This document shows positions 1 to 6,067 of a stretch of 15,442 bases of DNA, in pieces (positions within the stretch are counted from its first letter, which is position 1; each line of letters starts with the position of its first letter). Location of the stretch: contig JAOUPW010000003.1 of the NCBI GenBank assembly GCA_029879665.1, positions 1 to 15,442 on the forward strand, read 5' to 3'. Source of the stretch: Rhodospirillales bacterium (lineage in GTDB: Bacteria; Pseudomonadota; Alphaproteobacteria; Rhodospirillales; JAOUPW01). The translations under genes were made by a program, and so were the position numbers. The notes under the pieces were generated by a model. It did no database searches. It was not told where the DNA came from and was given only the letters and a program-made list of their open reading frames with translations.

Positions 1-912
1 GCGGTCGATGGTCACCAGGGTTCCGTCCTTGCCCGCCAGCGCTTTTTTCACGCCTTCGGACTCCGCCTTGGTCTTGAGGATATCGGTCTCGCCTTTTTTG
101 GTGAAACGCGAAGTGCTGCGCATCAGGGAATCCGTTCCGACCAGGTAGGTTTCGCCGGTTTCACCCAGGCCGGTCGCCAACTGCATAATCTTGTTGATCC
201 GGTCGATGGGCATCTGGAAAACCAGCACGCCGTGGAACTCGCCGCCGTGTTCGAACACCGGCACGCCGATGAAACTGGCCGGCACGCCGGCGCTGGGGGC
301 GTAGGGTTTGAAATCGGTAAAGGCAATAAAGTCTTTTTTCTGGTTGGCATTGGCTTCGGTGAACATCTTGGCCAGATCGCTGTCCTTCCATTCGCCGCTG
401 ACCAGATCGGTGGCGTAATCCGCTTCTTTGTAAACCGAATAGACTACCTTGCCGAATTCATTGATCAGAAAAATGTCGTAATAACCACGCGCTTCCATAA
501 CCTGGCGGAACCAGGGGTGGTATTTTTTGTGGGCGGTGCTGTAGGCGGAACCGTCGGGGGCGAAGTCCAGCTTGTGTTTTTCCCCGGCTTTGTTGGGGTT
601 GTCGTTGATATAGAGTTTCTGCAGGGTGTTCTTGGCATTCGGCCCCAGTTCCGCATAGGCGTCTTCCAGTTGCTTGATGGCGTCGATGACCATATGGTTC
701 TCGGCCAACAACACCACGTCTTCCTTGACGGAATTGAGATAATTGGTCAGTTCCGAGATCCGGCCGTCATGGGCGGCGTCGATTTTTTCAATGGCGGCCG
801 TTTCCAATGCGGATTCAGACCGGACAAATCCGATAATGCCGTTAATCACCGCGGCGATTATGGCCAGCACGACAATGGTGATGGGAAGTTTCTGCGCGAT
901 TTTTAAATTCAT
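1..912 (-). CDS. Methyl-accepting chemotaxis protein, N-terminal sensing part (partial)
   Basis: This is an open frame of 304 codons from an ATG at 912 running off the left edge, so the 3' half is missing. The protein starts MNLKIAQKLP and has one hydrophobic segment at about residues 10-30, with no cleavage site visible, followed by a long hydrophilic region. That region contains stretches typical of periplasmic Cache-type sensor domains of Rhodospirillales chemoreceptors, such as HPWFRQVMEARGYYDIFLI near 135-153, followed by FGKVVYSVYKEADYATDL. An AAGAGA ribosome site lies at 921-926. A chemoreceptor binds a ligand outside the inner membrane and signals through HAMP and MA domains to CheA. 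Neither of those domains is inside the window, so the chemoreceptor class rests on the N-terminal half alone. A Cache-domain kinase or cyclase is the alternative. The ligand cannot be predicted. Confidence 0.8.
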   Translation of the reverse strand, partial: MNLKIAQKLPITIVVLAIIAAVINGIIGFVRSESALETAAIEKIDAAHDGRISELTNYLNSVKEDVVLLAENHMVIDAIKQLEDAYAELGPNAKNTLQKLYINDNPNKAGEKHKLDFAPDGSAYSTAHKKYHPWFRQVMEARGYYDIFLINEFGKVVYSVYKEADYATDLVSGEWKDSDLAKMFTEANANQKKDFIAFTDFKPYAPSAGVPASFIGVPVFEHGGEFHGVLVFQMPIDRINKIMQLATGLGETGETYLVGTDSLMRSTSRFTKKGETDILKTKAESEGVKKALAGKDGTLVTIDR

Positions 913-1075
913 GGTCCCGCTCTCTTCAATGTTCAAGTCAAATTAAGTGGTTCTAGGTTCGGGGAACGGCTCCAATAACGAACTTCCGTTAACTGAATGA
1001 ATCCGCGATCCCTGCCAGCGTATGGGGGAAACCGGGGATTCACGCCGTTGAGGAAACAACGCTCCTGCCAAACAA

Positions 1076-1102
1076 AATCTCCATGGTGTAGACATGGAGA
1101 TT
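1076..1102. repeat. Perfect 10-bp inverted repeat with 7-nt loop
   Basis: AATCTCCATG at 1076-1085 and its exact complement CATGGAGATT at 1093-1102 flank a 7-base loop. Read on the minus strand the stem is followed by TTTTG, so it could be a weak terminator beyond plsC or a structure in the chemoreceptor leader. The stem is only 4 of 10 G/C, which is poor for a classical terminator. A regulator-binding site is another possibility. Confidence 0.55.
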
Positions 1103-1193
1103 GATGAGAATACTTTCAATCGGAATATTGACTCCGGTCCTGTTTAAATAACGTAAATAAGGGCTGATTATTCACGAATTCGGGGAAGAGTTA

Positions 1194-1223
1194 ATTATAA
1201 CGATTGTAATTTTATTGATTAAA
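1194..1223 (-). promoter_or_regulatory. Possible promoter for the chemoreceptor gene
   Basis: On the minus strand a perfect TATAAT (plus-strand 1194-1199) lies in A+T-rich DNA. A poor -35 match, TTTAAT, sits 18 bases upstream (1218-1223). If used, the leader would be about 275 nt long and would contain the 1076-1102 hairpin. Chance occurrence in AT-rich DNA is a real possibility. Confidence 0.25.
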
Positions 1224-1279
1224 TTAAGGAATCATCACCCTGAACTTACCAAAAGGCGCTGCCTGCGGGATTTTGCTGG

Positions 1280-1293
1280 TGCATTCGAATGCA
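1280..1293. promoter_or_regulatory. 14-bp perfect palindrome
   Basis: TGCATTCGAATGCA reads the same on both strands. It lies in non-coding DNA between plsC and the chemoreceptor gene, so a dimeric regulator site is possible. I do not recognise the motif as that of a known regulator. Confidence 0.3.
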
Positions 1294-1409
1294 TATCTTT
1301 GTGTGCGACCCCCGGCATGGGAAGGTGAATGAGTCCGCTTTCGAGGGAAAGGGATGGGGCAGAGGATAACCCGAGGGTGAGGGGCGAAACCGTTTAACCC
1401 GGAGCCGCT

Positions 1410-2141
1410 CTAAAGACCCGGAAATCGCGCCCGCGCTTCTTCCTCCAGGCGCGCCGTCGCCGTTTCCACGTCGTTTTCCAGCCGGGCCATGAAGGCGCGG
1501 CGGTCCAGCCCCGGTTCGATGGCGGGCAAAAACTCCAGCGTGATGGCGCCGGGGTGTTTGAGGAAGCTGCGCCGGCCCCAGAAGAGCCCCGAATTAACCG
1601 CCACCGGCACCACCGGGGCACCGGTATTTATGTACATGGCCGCCGCGCCCGGATGGTAGGTCAGTTTCTCTCCCGGCGGAACGCGGGTTCCTTCGGGAAA
1701 GATGATGATGGTTTGGCCACGGTTCAGCGCCGCCTTGGCATCCTGGACCATTTGCTTGAGCGCCCGGGCGCCAGCCGCGCGATCGACGATCAGGGCGCCG
1801 CATTTCTTGGCGCAGGTGCCCCATAAAGGAACCTTGAGCAGTTCCTTTTTCAGAACGTAGGCCGGATCATCGAAAATCTGATGAAAGGCGGTGGTGTCCC
1901 ACGCCGATTGGTGTTTGGAGGCGATGATCACCTGACCTTGGGGAATGTTTTCCAGGCCGCGAATTTCGATCCCTAAGCCCAGGATCGCTTTCATGCCCGC
2001 CCGGGTGCTCTGCCCCCATGACCGGATCAGACGCTGCATAAACCGGCGCGGCAGGGGCAGCAACAGCGGATGCACCAGCAGGATCAACGCGGTCCAGGTG
2101 AAAAAGAAAGCATTAAAAATCAGGGAGCGGAGGGTTGTCAT
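1410..2141 (-). CDS. plsC: 1-acyl-sn-glycerol-3-phosphate acyltransferase (PlsC family)
   Basis: This 243-residue protein belongs to the PlsC/LPLAT family, which transfers an acyl chain to lysophosphatidic acid to give phosphatidic acid at the inner membrane. The first hydrophobic segment is at about 8-30. The catalytic HX4D motif is H77-QSAW-D82, and the second signature FPEGTR is at 148-153, with AAMYINTGAPVVPVAV after it as usual. Length is normal for the family. The start is the ATG at 2141, which overlaps the stop codon of the upstream ydcF-like gene by 4 bases (ATGA), suggesting translational coupling. An in-frame upstream extension exists but would lie inside ydcF and has no family character. 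It is the last gene of the ftsE-ftsX-ydcF-plsC operon. Acyl-donor and exact lysolipid preference cannot be read from the sequence. Confidence 0.9.
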   Translation of the reverse strand: MTTLRSLIFNAFFFTWTALILLVHPLLLPLPRRFMQRLIRSWGQSTRAGMKAILGLGIEIRGLENIPQGQVIIASKHQSAWDTTAFHQIFDDPAYVLKKELLKVPLWGTCAKKCGALIVDRAAGARALKQMVQDAKAALNRGQTIIIFPEGTRVPPGEKLTYHPGAAAMYINTGAPVVPVAVNSGLFWGRRSFLKHPGAITLEFLPAIEPGLDRRAFMARLENDVETATARLEEEARARFPGL

Positions 2142-2785
2142 GTCGATTCCTTCGTCCGTAAGCCAAACATGCGGCTGAACTGGATCCGGGTCCAGGCGAC
2201 CAGGTATTTTGAATATTCGCCGATGAACAGACTGGAGGTGCCGGGCCAGGCCCACCACCGCTTGCGCTTGACGTGTTCGGGGAACACCGGGTGCGGAATC
2301 AGAGTCGTTTCGGGAAGCGCGGCGCGGAACTCGAGCAGGCTGCGCGGCATGTGATAACTGGCGGTAACGATGCGCAGGCTGGTGAAGCCCTGAACCTTCA
2401 TCCAGGCGGCAGTTTCCTGGGCGTTGCCGGCGGTATCGCCGGCGCTGTGGCCCAGTTCAACGCAACAGCGCAATTCCCTGGGCGCCCGTTCGGAAAGTTC
2501 CAACAGCCGGGCAACATCAACCCCCCGGTAAACGCCGGATACGAACAGCCGCCGGGCTTTCTCCTTCTCGAGCAGGGCGAGTCCGGTTTCCATGCGGCCG
2601 CTGCCGCCCGTGAGGACGACAATGGCGTCGGTGACGGTGGTGTTGTCTTCCACTTTCTCCGGGCTCATGGCGGTAAACAGAAACAGCCCGGCGGTCCAGG
2701 CGAGGAGGGCGGCAATTGCGGCGACGCCCAGCCCCAGAATCAACGGGGTCGGGCGTCGTCGGCGTTTGAATCCGCTAAAGGCCAT
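2138..2785 (-). CDS. YdcF-like DUF218 membrane protein
   Basis: This 215-residue protein has a basic N-terminus, one membrane segment at about 14-38, and a DUF218 domain of the YdcF/ElyC/SanA type. Family signatures visible are AIVVLTGGSGR (54-64), the T..NA.ET segment (118-125) and the ITASYHMPRS-like stretch VTASYHMPRS (140-149). DUF218 proteins are linked to envelope and peptidoglycan homeostasis (ElyC, SanA), but the reaction of this subgroup is not established. The start ATG at 2785 follows the ftsX stop with a single base between (TAA-A-ATG), with GAGG about 10 bases upstream inside ftsX. Its 3' end overlaps plsC by 4 bases. The position in the ftsEX operon agrees with an envelope role, which is inference. 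Confidence 0.85.
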   Translation of the reverse strand: MAFSGFKRRRRPTPLILGLGVAAIAALLAWTAGLFLFTAMSPEKVEDNTTVTDAIVVLTGGSGRMETGLALLEKEKARRLFVSGVYRGVDVARLLELSERAPRELRCCVELGHSAGDTAGNAQETAAWMKVQGFTSLRIVTASYHMPRSLLEFRAALPETTLIPHPVFPEHVKRKRWWAWPGTSSLFIGEYSKYLVAWTRIQFSRMFGLRTKEST

Positions 2786-2786
2786 T

Positions 2787-3668
2787 TTACAACATCCTCG
2801 CCAGGGAGCGGGTGACCGTCATCCGTGCGCTGACCATGGCGATGACCGCCACCACCAGGGGCAGGGCGGCGACCGCCGCCCATTGTACCGGCGAGAGCGA
2901 AATGTCCGGCAGACGCAGGCCGGTGACCTGTTCGCGGAGGACGCTGATTGCGATCATCGTCAATGACGCCAGCACTAGGCCGATGAATCCGCCGCGCAGA
3001 CCCAGGCCGAGGGCGTGGCCGGCGAACTGGCGGGCGATGTAGGAATCCTGAGCGCCGATCAGGTGCAGGACCTCGATCACCTCATGGTGGATGGCAAGGC
3101 CGGTGCGGGTGGCGAAAACGACGGTAAGAACGGTCACGAACGCGATCAACATCAATATGCCGATCGCCAACGCTTCCACGGTCCGGACCAAACGGACCAG
3201 TCGCTCCAACCAGATGCCGTGATCGTCGATGGTGGCGCCGGGGGCGGCGACGCCGATGCGCTGGGTCAAATGTTCCAGGTTCAGGGGCACCTTGGGGCTG
3301 ACCTTAACCTCGATCAGCAGCGGCAGGGGGAGGTTGCTGACAGATTCCCCCGGGCCCAGCCAGGGTTCCAGCAAGGCCAGGATCTGGACGTGGTCCATGG
3401 CCTCGGCGCGGATCACGCCATGGGTCGCACGCAGTATGGAGAGCACGGCGCGGGTGCGCCGGGTGTCTTCCTTGGCGTCTTCGGTCGGCGCCATCTGAAC
3501 GGTCAGGCTGCCGCTGGCGCCCTGTTTCCAGTGCCCGGCCAAATCGGAGAGCAGCATGGTCCCGGCAAGGGACAGCATGGACAAATAGACCATAAAGGCG
3601 ACCAGCCAGGGCAGAAACCGGCTGACGGCATCGCGATCGAGAGGAAGATCGGTACGGCGGAAGATCAT
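2787..3668 (-). CDS. ftsX: Cell division protein FtsX (ABC transporter permease subunit)
   Basis: This 293-residue membrane protein is encoded directly after ftsE with a 3-base gap. Four membrane segments are visible at about 20-42, 163-186, 218-242 and 262-283, with a periplasmic loop of roughly 120 residues between the first and second, the FtsX topology. In the cytoplasmic part after TM2 the stretch HHEVIEVLHLIGAQDSYIARQF (194-215) matches the conserved FtsX region that contacts FtsE (general form EI.VL.LIGA...FI...F). FtsEX couples ATP hydrolysis at the septum to activation of periplasmic peptidoglycan hydrolases. The large loop is where hydrolase activators normally dock. Identification is helped strongly by the neighbouring ftsE, as FtsX sequences diverge. 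Confidence 0.93.
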   Translation of the reverse strand: MIFRRTDLPLDRDAVSRFLPWLVAFMVYLSMLSLAGTMLLSDLAGHWKQGASGSLTVQMAPTEDAKEDTRRTRAVLSILRATHGVIRAEAMDHVQILALLEPWLGPGESVSNLPLPLLIEVKVSPKVPLNLEHLTQRIGVAAPGATIDDHGIWLERLVRLVRTVEALAIGILMLIAFVTVLTVVFATRTGLAIHHEVIEVLHLIGAQDSYIARQFAGHALGLGLRGGFIGLVLASLTMIAISVLREQVTGLRLPDISLSPVQWAAVAALPLVVAVIAMVSARMTVTRSLARML

Positions 3669-3671
3669 TGT

Positions 3672-4397
3672 TCAGGCCATATCCCACGCCGGCAGTCCGA
3701 TGCCGGACGGCAATCCTTCGATAATTTCCAGGTGGCCGCGTTCCAGCTTGAGGATGGGGTGGCCGAGGCGCTTGACGAGGGACTCGTTATGGGTGGCGAT
3801 GACGATGGTCGAGCCCAATTTGTTGAGTTCTTCGAACAGGTGCAGGAGGCGCAACGCCATGGCGTCATCCACATTGCCGGTGGGCTCGTCGGCAAGGATC
3901 AGTCGGGGCCGGGCGATCACGGCGCGGGCGATGGCGACGCGCTGCTGCTGGCCGCCGGACATGGTCGGCGGACGGGCGTGCATGTGATCCTTGAGTCCGA
4001 CCCAGGAGAGAAGCTCTTCCACATGTTTACGCACTTCGTCTTCCCGGATGCGGGCGACGCGCAAGGGCAGGGCCACATTGTCGAAGGCCGACAAATGCTT
4101 GAGAAGCCGGAATTCCTGAAAGACGACACCGACGCGCCGCCGCAGTCCCGGCAGGTCGTTCCGGGGCGTGGTGGCAATATCCCGATCGAACAGGGTGATC
4201 AGGCCCCGGGACGGTTTCAAGGCCAGGTACATGAGTTTGAGCAGGGTCGATTTTCCGGCGCCGGACGGCCCGACGAGAAAATGAAAGGAGCCCGGGTTGA
4301 GGGTGAAGGTAATATCCTGCACGACTTCCGCCCCCAACCCATAGCGAAGGCCGACGTTTTCGAACCGGACGACGCAATCTGTATCGTCAATTATCAA
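3672..4397 (-). CDS. ftsE: Cell division ATP-binding protein FtsE
   Basis: This is the ABC ATPase that powers FtsX at the division site. With the start chosen here it has 241 residues. It contains Walker A GPSGAGKS (43-50), Q-loop in VVFQEFRLL (Q94), signature MSGGQQQRV (146-154), Walker B LILADEPT (166-173, catalytic E171) and H-loop H203 in THNE. The segment FENVGLRYG before Walker A is typical of FtsE. No ATG exists in frame before the domain. I chose the TTG at 4397 because GGGAG lies 9 bases upstream (plus 4407-4411) and the protein then begins near the family's usual N-terminus. A second TTG at 4460 would add 21 residues that look unrelated to the family. First gene of the operon with ftsX, ydcF and plsC. 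Confidence 0.93.
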   Translation of the reverse strand: MIIDDTDCVVRFENVGLRYGLGAEVVQDITFTLNPGSFHFLVGPSGAGKSTLLKLMYLALKPSRGLITLFDRDIATTPRNDLPGLRRRVGVVFQEFRLLKHLSAFDNVALPLRVARIREDEVRKHVEELLSWVGLKDHMHARPPTMSGGQQQRVAIARAVIARPRLILADEPTGNVDDAMALRLLHLFEELNKLGSTIVIATHNESLVKRLGHPILKLERGHLEIIEGLPSGIGLPAWDMA

Positions 4398-4480
4398 ACT
4401 TAAATGCTCCCGGCCGGGGATTCCGGCATCGCCAATGTGGCATTTTCCGCACCCGAACAAAACGGGAAACAGACAAGGAC

Positions 4481-4510
4481 ATTATAGAAATGGCGCGGCG
4501 GAGGCTGCAA
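4481..4510 (-). promoter_or_regulatory. Sigma70-like promoter of the ftsE operon
   Basis: On the minus strand TTGCAG (plus 4505-4510) and a perfect TATAAT (plus 4481-4486) are separated by 18 bases. Transcription would start near 4474, giving a leader of roughly 75 nt before the proposed TTG start of ftsE. It lies in the 236-bp gap between two divergent genes. Confidence 0.55.
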
Positions 4511-4574
4511 CTTGCTCAACGGGCCTCGGAGAAACTCGGATGAAAAAGGGGAGTTTCCGGGAATTGTCGGCGGC

Positions 4575-4604
4575 TTGCGCCGGTCTGTGAAAAAAGCCTA
4601 TAAA
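4575..4604 (+). promoter_or_regulatory. Possible promoter of the zinc-ribbon gene
   Basis: TTGCGC (4575-4580) and TATAAA (4599-4604) are spaced by 18 bases. The predicted transcription start is about 24 bases before the ATG at 4634. There is no clear Shine-Dalgarno sequence in that short leader. Confidence 0.4.
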
Positions 4605-4633
4605 CGGCGAGAAATTACCCTAGTATTTCACGC

Positions 4634-5782
4634 ATGATCATCTCCTGTCCAAATTGTTCCACACGCTATTCAATTGATCCTGTTTCCCTGGGCCAATCGG
4701 GGAAGACGGTTCGCTGCGCCAGTTGCGGTGAACAGTGGCGCCAGACGCCGCCGTTCACGGCCGGCCCGCCGGCCCCGCCCGGGACTCCCGCGCCGCGTCC
4801 TGCGCCGCCAACGCCTGCTCCGGCGCCCGCCCCCGCTCCGGCGCCCGCACCCGCACCGGCGCCCGCCCCCGCTGCGGCACCGGCGCCCGCCCCCGCTCCC
4901 GAACCGGCTCCCGCTCCCGCTCCGGAACCGACGCCGATTCCTGAAGACGAACCGAAGGAAGAGGAGGCGGGGCTTTCCCAGGATGAACTGGATTCCTTGT
5001 TGGACGGAGACGGGGGAGCAGACGCCGGCGCGCCCGAAGCGGCGCCCGAAGAAGAAGACCAGGGCGAAGCCCTGTCCCAGGATGACCTGGATGCCCTGTT
5101 CGGGGTCGAACCGGGAAGCGAAGACACCGCGGCGGCCGCAAGCGACGTAGTCAATGAGGATGCCGGACCTGAAACGGAGCCAGGGAAGGAAGACGAACCG
5201 GCGTCCCAGGCCGAACCCGCCACGCCGCCGCCGGCGGAGGAGGCGCGTCCGCAACCGGAACCCATACCTGCGTCCTTGGCCACCGGGCTGGATGATGCCG
5301 ACAGGGAGGATGACGACGACGAAGACTTAATGGATCGTCGCCGGACGGGAAAGATCGTCGCCTTTATCGCGGCGGTGCTGGTGGCCGTCGCCATCTCCGG
5401 TCTGTTCATTGCCCGCGACGCCATCCTTGCCTTCGAATCCCAATGGCCGGAAGTCGTCAGGATCTACAGGCTTGCGACCTTCTCACCCGAGCCCCTGGGC
5501 GCGGGGCTGAGCATCCGGGGCGTGAAATCGGACCGGGGTGAGGAAGAAGGGGTTAAAATTCTGGAAGTCCGGGGATTGCTCCTCAACACGGACAAAAAGG
5601 CCCGCGCCGTTCCCCTGATTCACGTCGCCCTCTACGACGCCAATGAAGAAGAAGTGCAAAGCCGGGTTATCGAGCCGGTGAAAAAGACACTCATGCCCGG
5701 AGAGTCGATTGATTTCAGAGTAGTGCTGAAAACTCCCCACCCCACCGCTCGTAAGCTTGAGGTCACGTTCGCCAAACGGTGA
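4634..5782 (+). CDS. MJ0042-type zinc-ribbon, single-pass membrane protein with DUF3426-like domain
   Basis: This 382-residue protein starts MIISCPNCST. Four cysteines (C5, C8, C28, C31) form a CxxC-x19-CxxC zinc ribbon of the MJ0042 type, found at the N-terminus of many alphaproteobacterial proteins. An Ala-Pro-rich tract (about 51-102) and a long acidic, presumably disordered segment (103-233) follow. Two near-identical motifs, LSQDELDSLL (114-123) and LSQDDLDALF (147-156), sit inside the acidic segment. A basic stretch RRRTGK precedes one membrane helix (about 240-260). The periplasmic C-terminus (262-382), with EVRGLLLNTDKKARAVPLIH and a V.LKTPHP end, resembles DUF3426. The inferred topology is zinc ribbon in the cytoplasm and DUF3426 outside. 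Molecular function is unknown. It is transcribed away from ftsE, and such genes are commonly neighbours of ftsEX in this class. Confidence 0.85.
   Translation: MIISCPNCSTRYSIDPVSLGQSGKTVRCASCGEQWRQTPPFTAGPPAPPGTPAPRPAPPTPAPAPAPAPAPAPAPAPAPAAAPAPAPAPEPAPAPAPEPTPIPEDEPKEEEAGLSQDELDSLLDGDGGADAGAPEAAPEEEDQGEALSQDDLDALFGVEPGSEDTAAAASDVVNEDAGPETEPGKEDEPASQAEPATPPPAEEARPQPEPIPASLATGLDDADREDDDDEDLMDRRRTGKIVAFIAAVLVAVAISGLFIARDAILAFESQWPEVVRIYRLATFSPEPLGAGLSIRGVKSDRGEEEGVKILEVRGLLLNTDKKARAVPLIHVALYDANEEEVQSRVIEPVKKTLMPGESIDFRVVLKTPHPTARKLEVTFAKR
4784..4939 (+). repeat. Ala-Pro dipeptide low-complexity tract
   Basis: In-frame GCN-CCN codons encode a run of alternating Ala and Pro (residues about 51-102 of the zinc-ribbon protein). 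At DNA level CCGGCGCCCGCCCCCGCT recurs exactly three times, at 4820-4837, 4856-4873 and 4880-4897, pointing to slippage-driven expansion. Such tracts act as stiff extended linkers. Confidence 0.85.
4973..5104 (+). other. Two FliM-like LSQ(D)(E/D)LD.L motifs
   Basis: The codons at 4973-5008 (residues 114-125) and 5072-5104 (147-157) encode LSQDELDSLLDG and LSQDDLDALFG. These match the form of the N-terminal CheY-binding peptide of FliM (E. coli ILSQAEIDALLN). The two copies are 99 bp (33 residues) apart and embedded in acidic, low-complexity sequence, as expected for short linear interaction motifs. Binding to a receiver domain is inference. Confidence 0.5.
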
Positions 5783-5840
5783 ATATCCCGGAGCGTAGAA
5801 GAATCTATTCCGGAGCATTTCCGGTTTGATCGGAATTGCC

Positions 5841-6067
5841 GCAAATGCGTCGTCGCGGACCGGACGGATCCGCTCGGGATTTGCTCTTATTAGTTTTTAC
5901 GCAAATGCGTCGTCGCGGATCGGACGGATCCGCTCGGGATTTGCTCTTATTAGTTTTTACGCAAATGCGCCGTCGCGGATCGGACGGATCCGCTCGGGAT
6001 TTGCTCTTATTAGTTTTTACGCAAATGCGTCGTCGCGGATCGGACGGATCCGCTCGGGATTTGCTCT
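5841..6067. repeat. Tandem array of four 60-bp hairpin units
   Basis: Four copies begin at 5841, 5901, 5961 and 6021 with an exact 60-bp period: a 47-bp core plus a 13-bp linker, TATTAGTTTTTAC, identical in all three occurrences. The cores differ at only two places (C for T at 5860 in copy 1, C for T at 5970 in copy 3). In copy 2 a core can fold with an inner stem GCGGATC/GATCCGC (5915-5921 with 5927-5933, loop GGACG) and an outer stem GCAAAT/ATTTGC (5901-5906 with 5939-5944). Copy 1 has one mismatch in the inner stem. On the plus strand each hairpin is followed by the T-rich linker, so it may terminate transcription of the zinc-ribbon gene. The array lies between two convergent genes and touches the stop codon of the minus-strand gene. 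The linkers are identical, so it is not a CRISPR. Confidence 0.95.

Larger units (their letters stand above)
913..1409. other. Non-coding region between the chemoreceptor and plsC
   Basis: I find no convincing gene in these 497 bases. The stretch at about 1120-1240 is much richer in A+T than its surroundings, as expected upstream of the chemoreceptor gene on the minus strand. It also contains the inverted repeat at 1076-1102, the palindrome at 1280-1293, and a G-rich stretch at about 1320-1385 that resembles a dispersed intergenic repeat. No sigma28-type flagellar promoter was recognised. Confidence 0.6.

Noticed and set aside
232..906. Plus-strand open frame of 224 codons opposite the chemoreceptor
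   Set aside because: The minus-strand frame has a proper start, a membrane segment and sensor-domain motifs. The plus frame is its complement.
3015..4403. Long plus-strand open frame of 462 codons opposite ftsX and ftsE
   Set aside because: It is antisense to two clearly conserved genes. Its composition (Gly, Gln, Asp rich) is typical of the complement of GC-rich coding DNA, and it shows no domain.
4490..4543. 17-codon open frame starting MARRRLQLAQ upstream of the zinc-ribbon gene
   Set aside because: Very short, no ribosome site, and it overlaps the proposed ftsE promoter on the other strand.
5810..5824. Small hairpin CCGGA-gcatt-TCCGG followed by TTTG as terminator of the zinc-ribbon gene
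   Set aside because: The 5-bp stem is too short and the T-run too poor to claim. The array just downstream is a better candidate. The same kind of short stem occurs at 12256-12270, so it is not distinctive.
5841..6067. CRISPR array
   Set aside because: The 13-bp linkers are identical rather than unique and far too short, and no cas gene is present.
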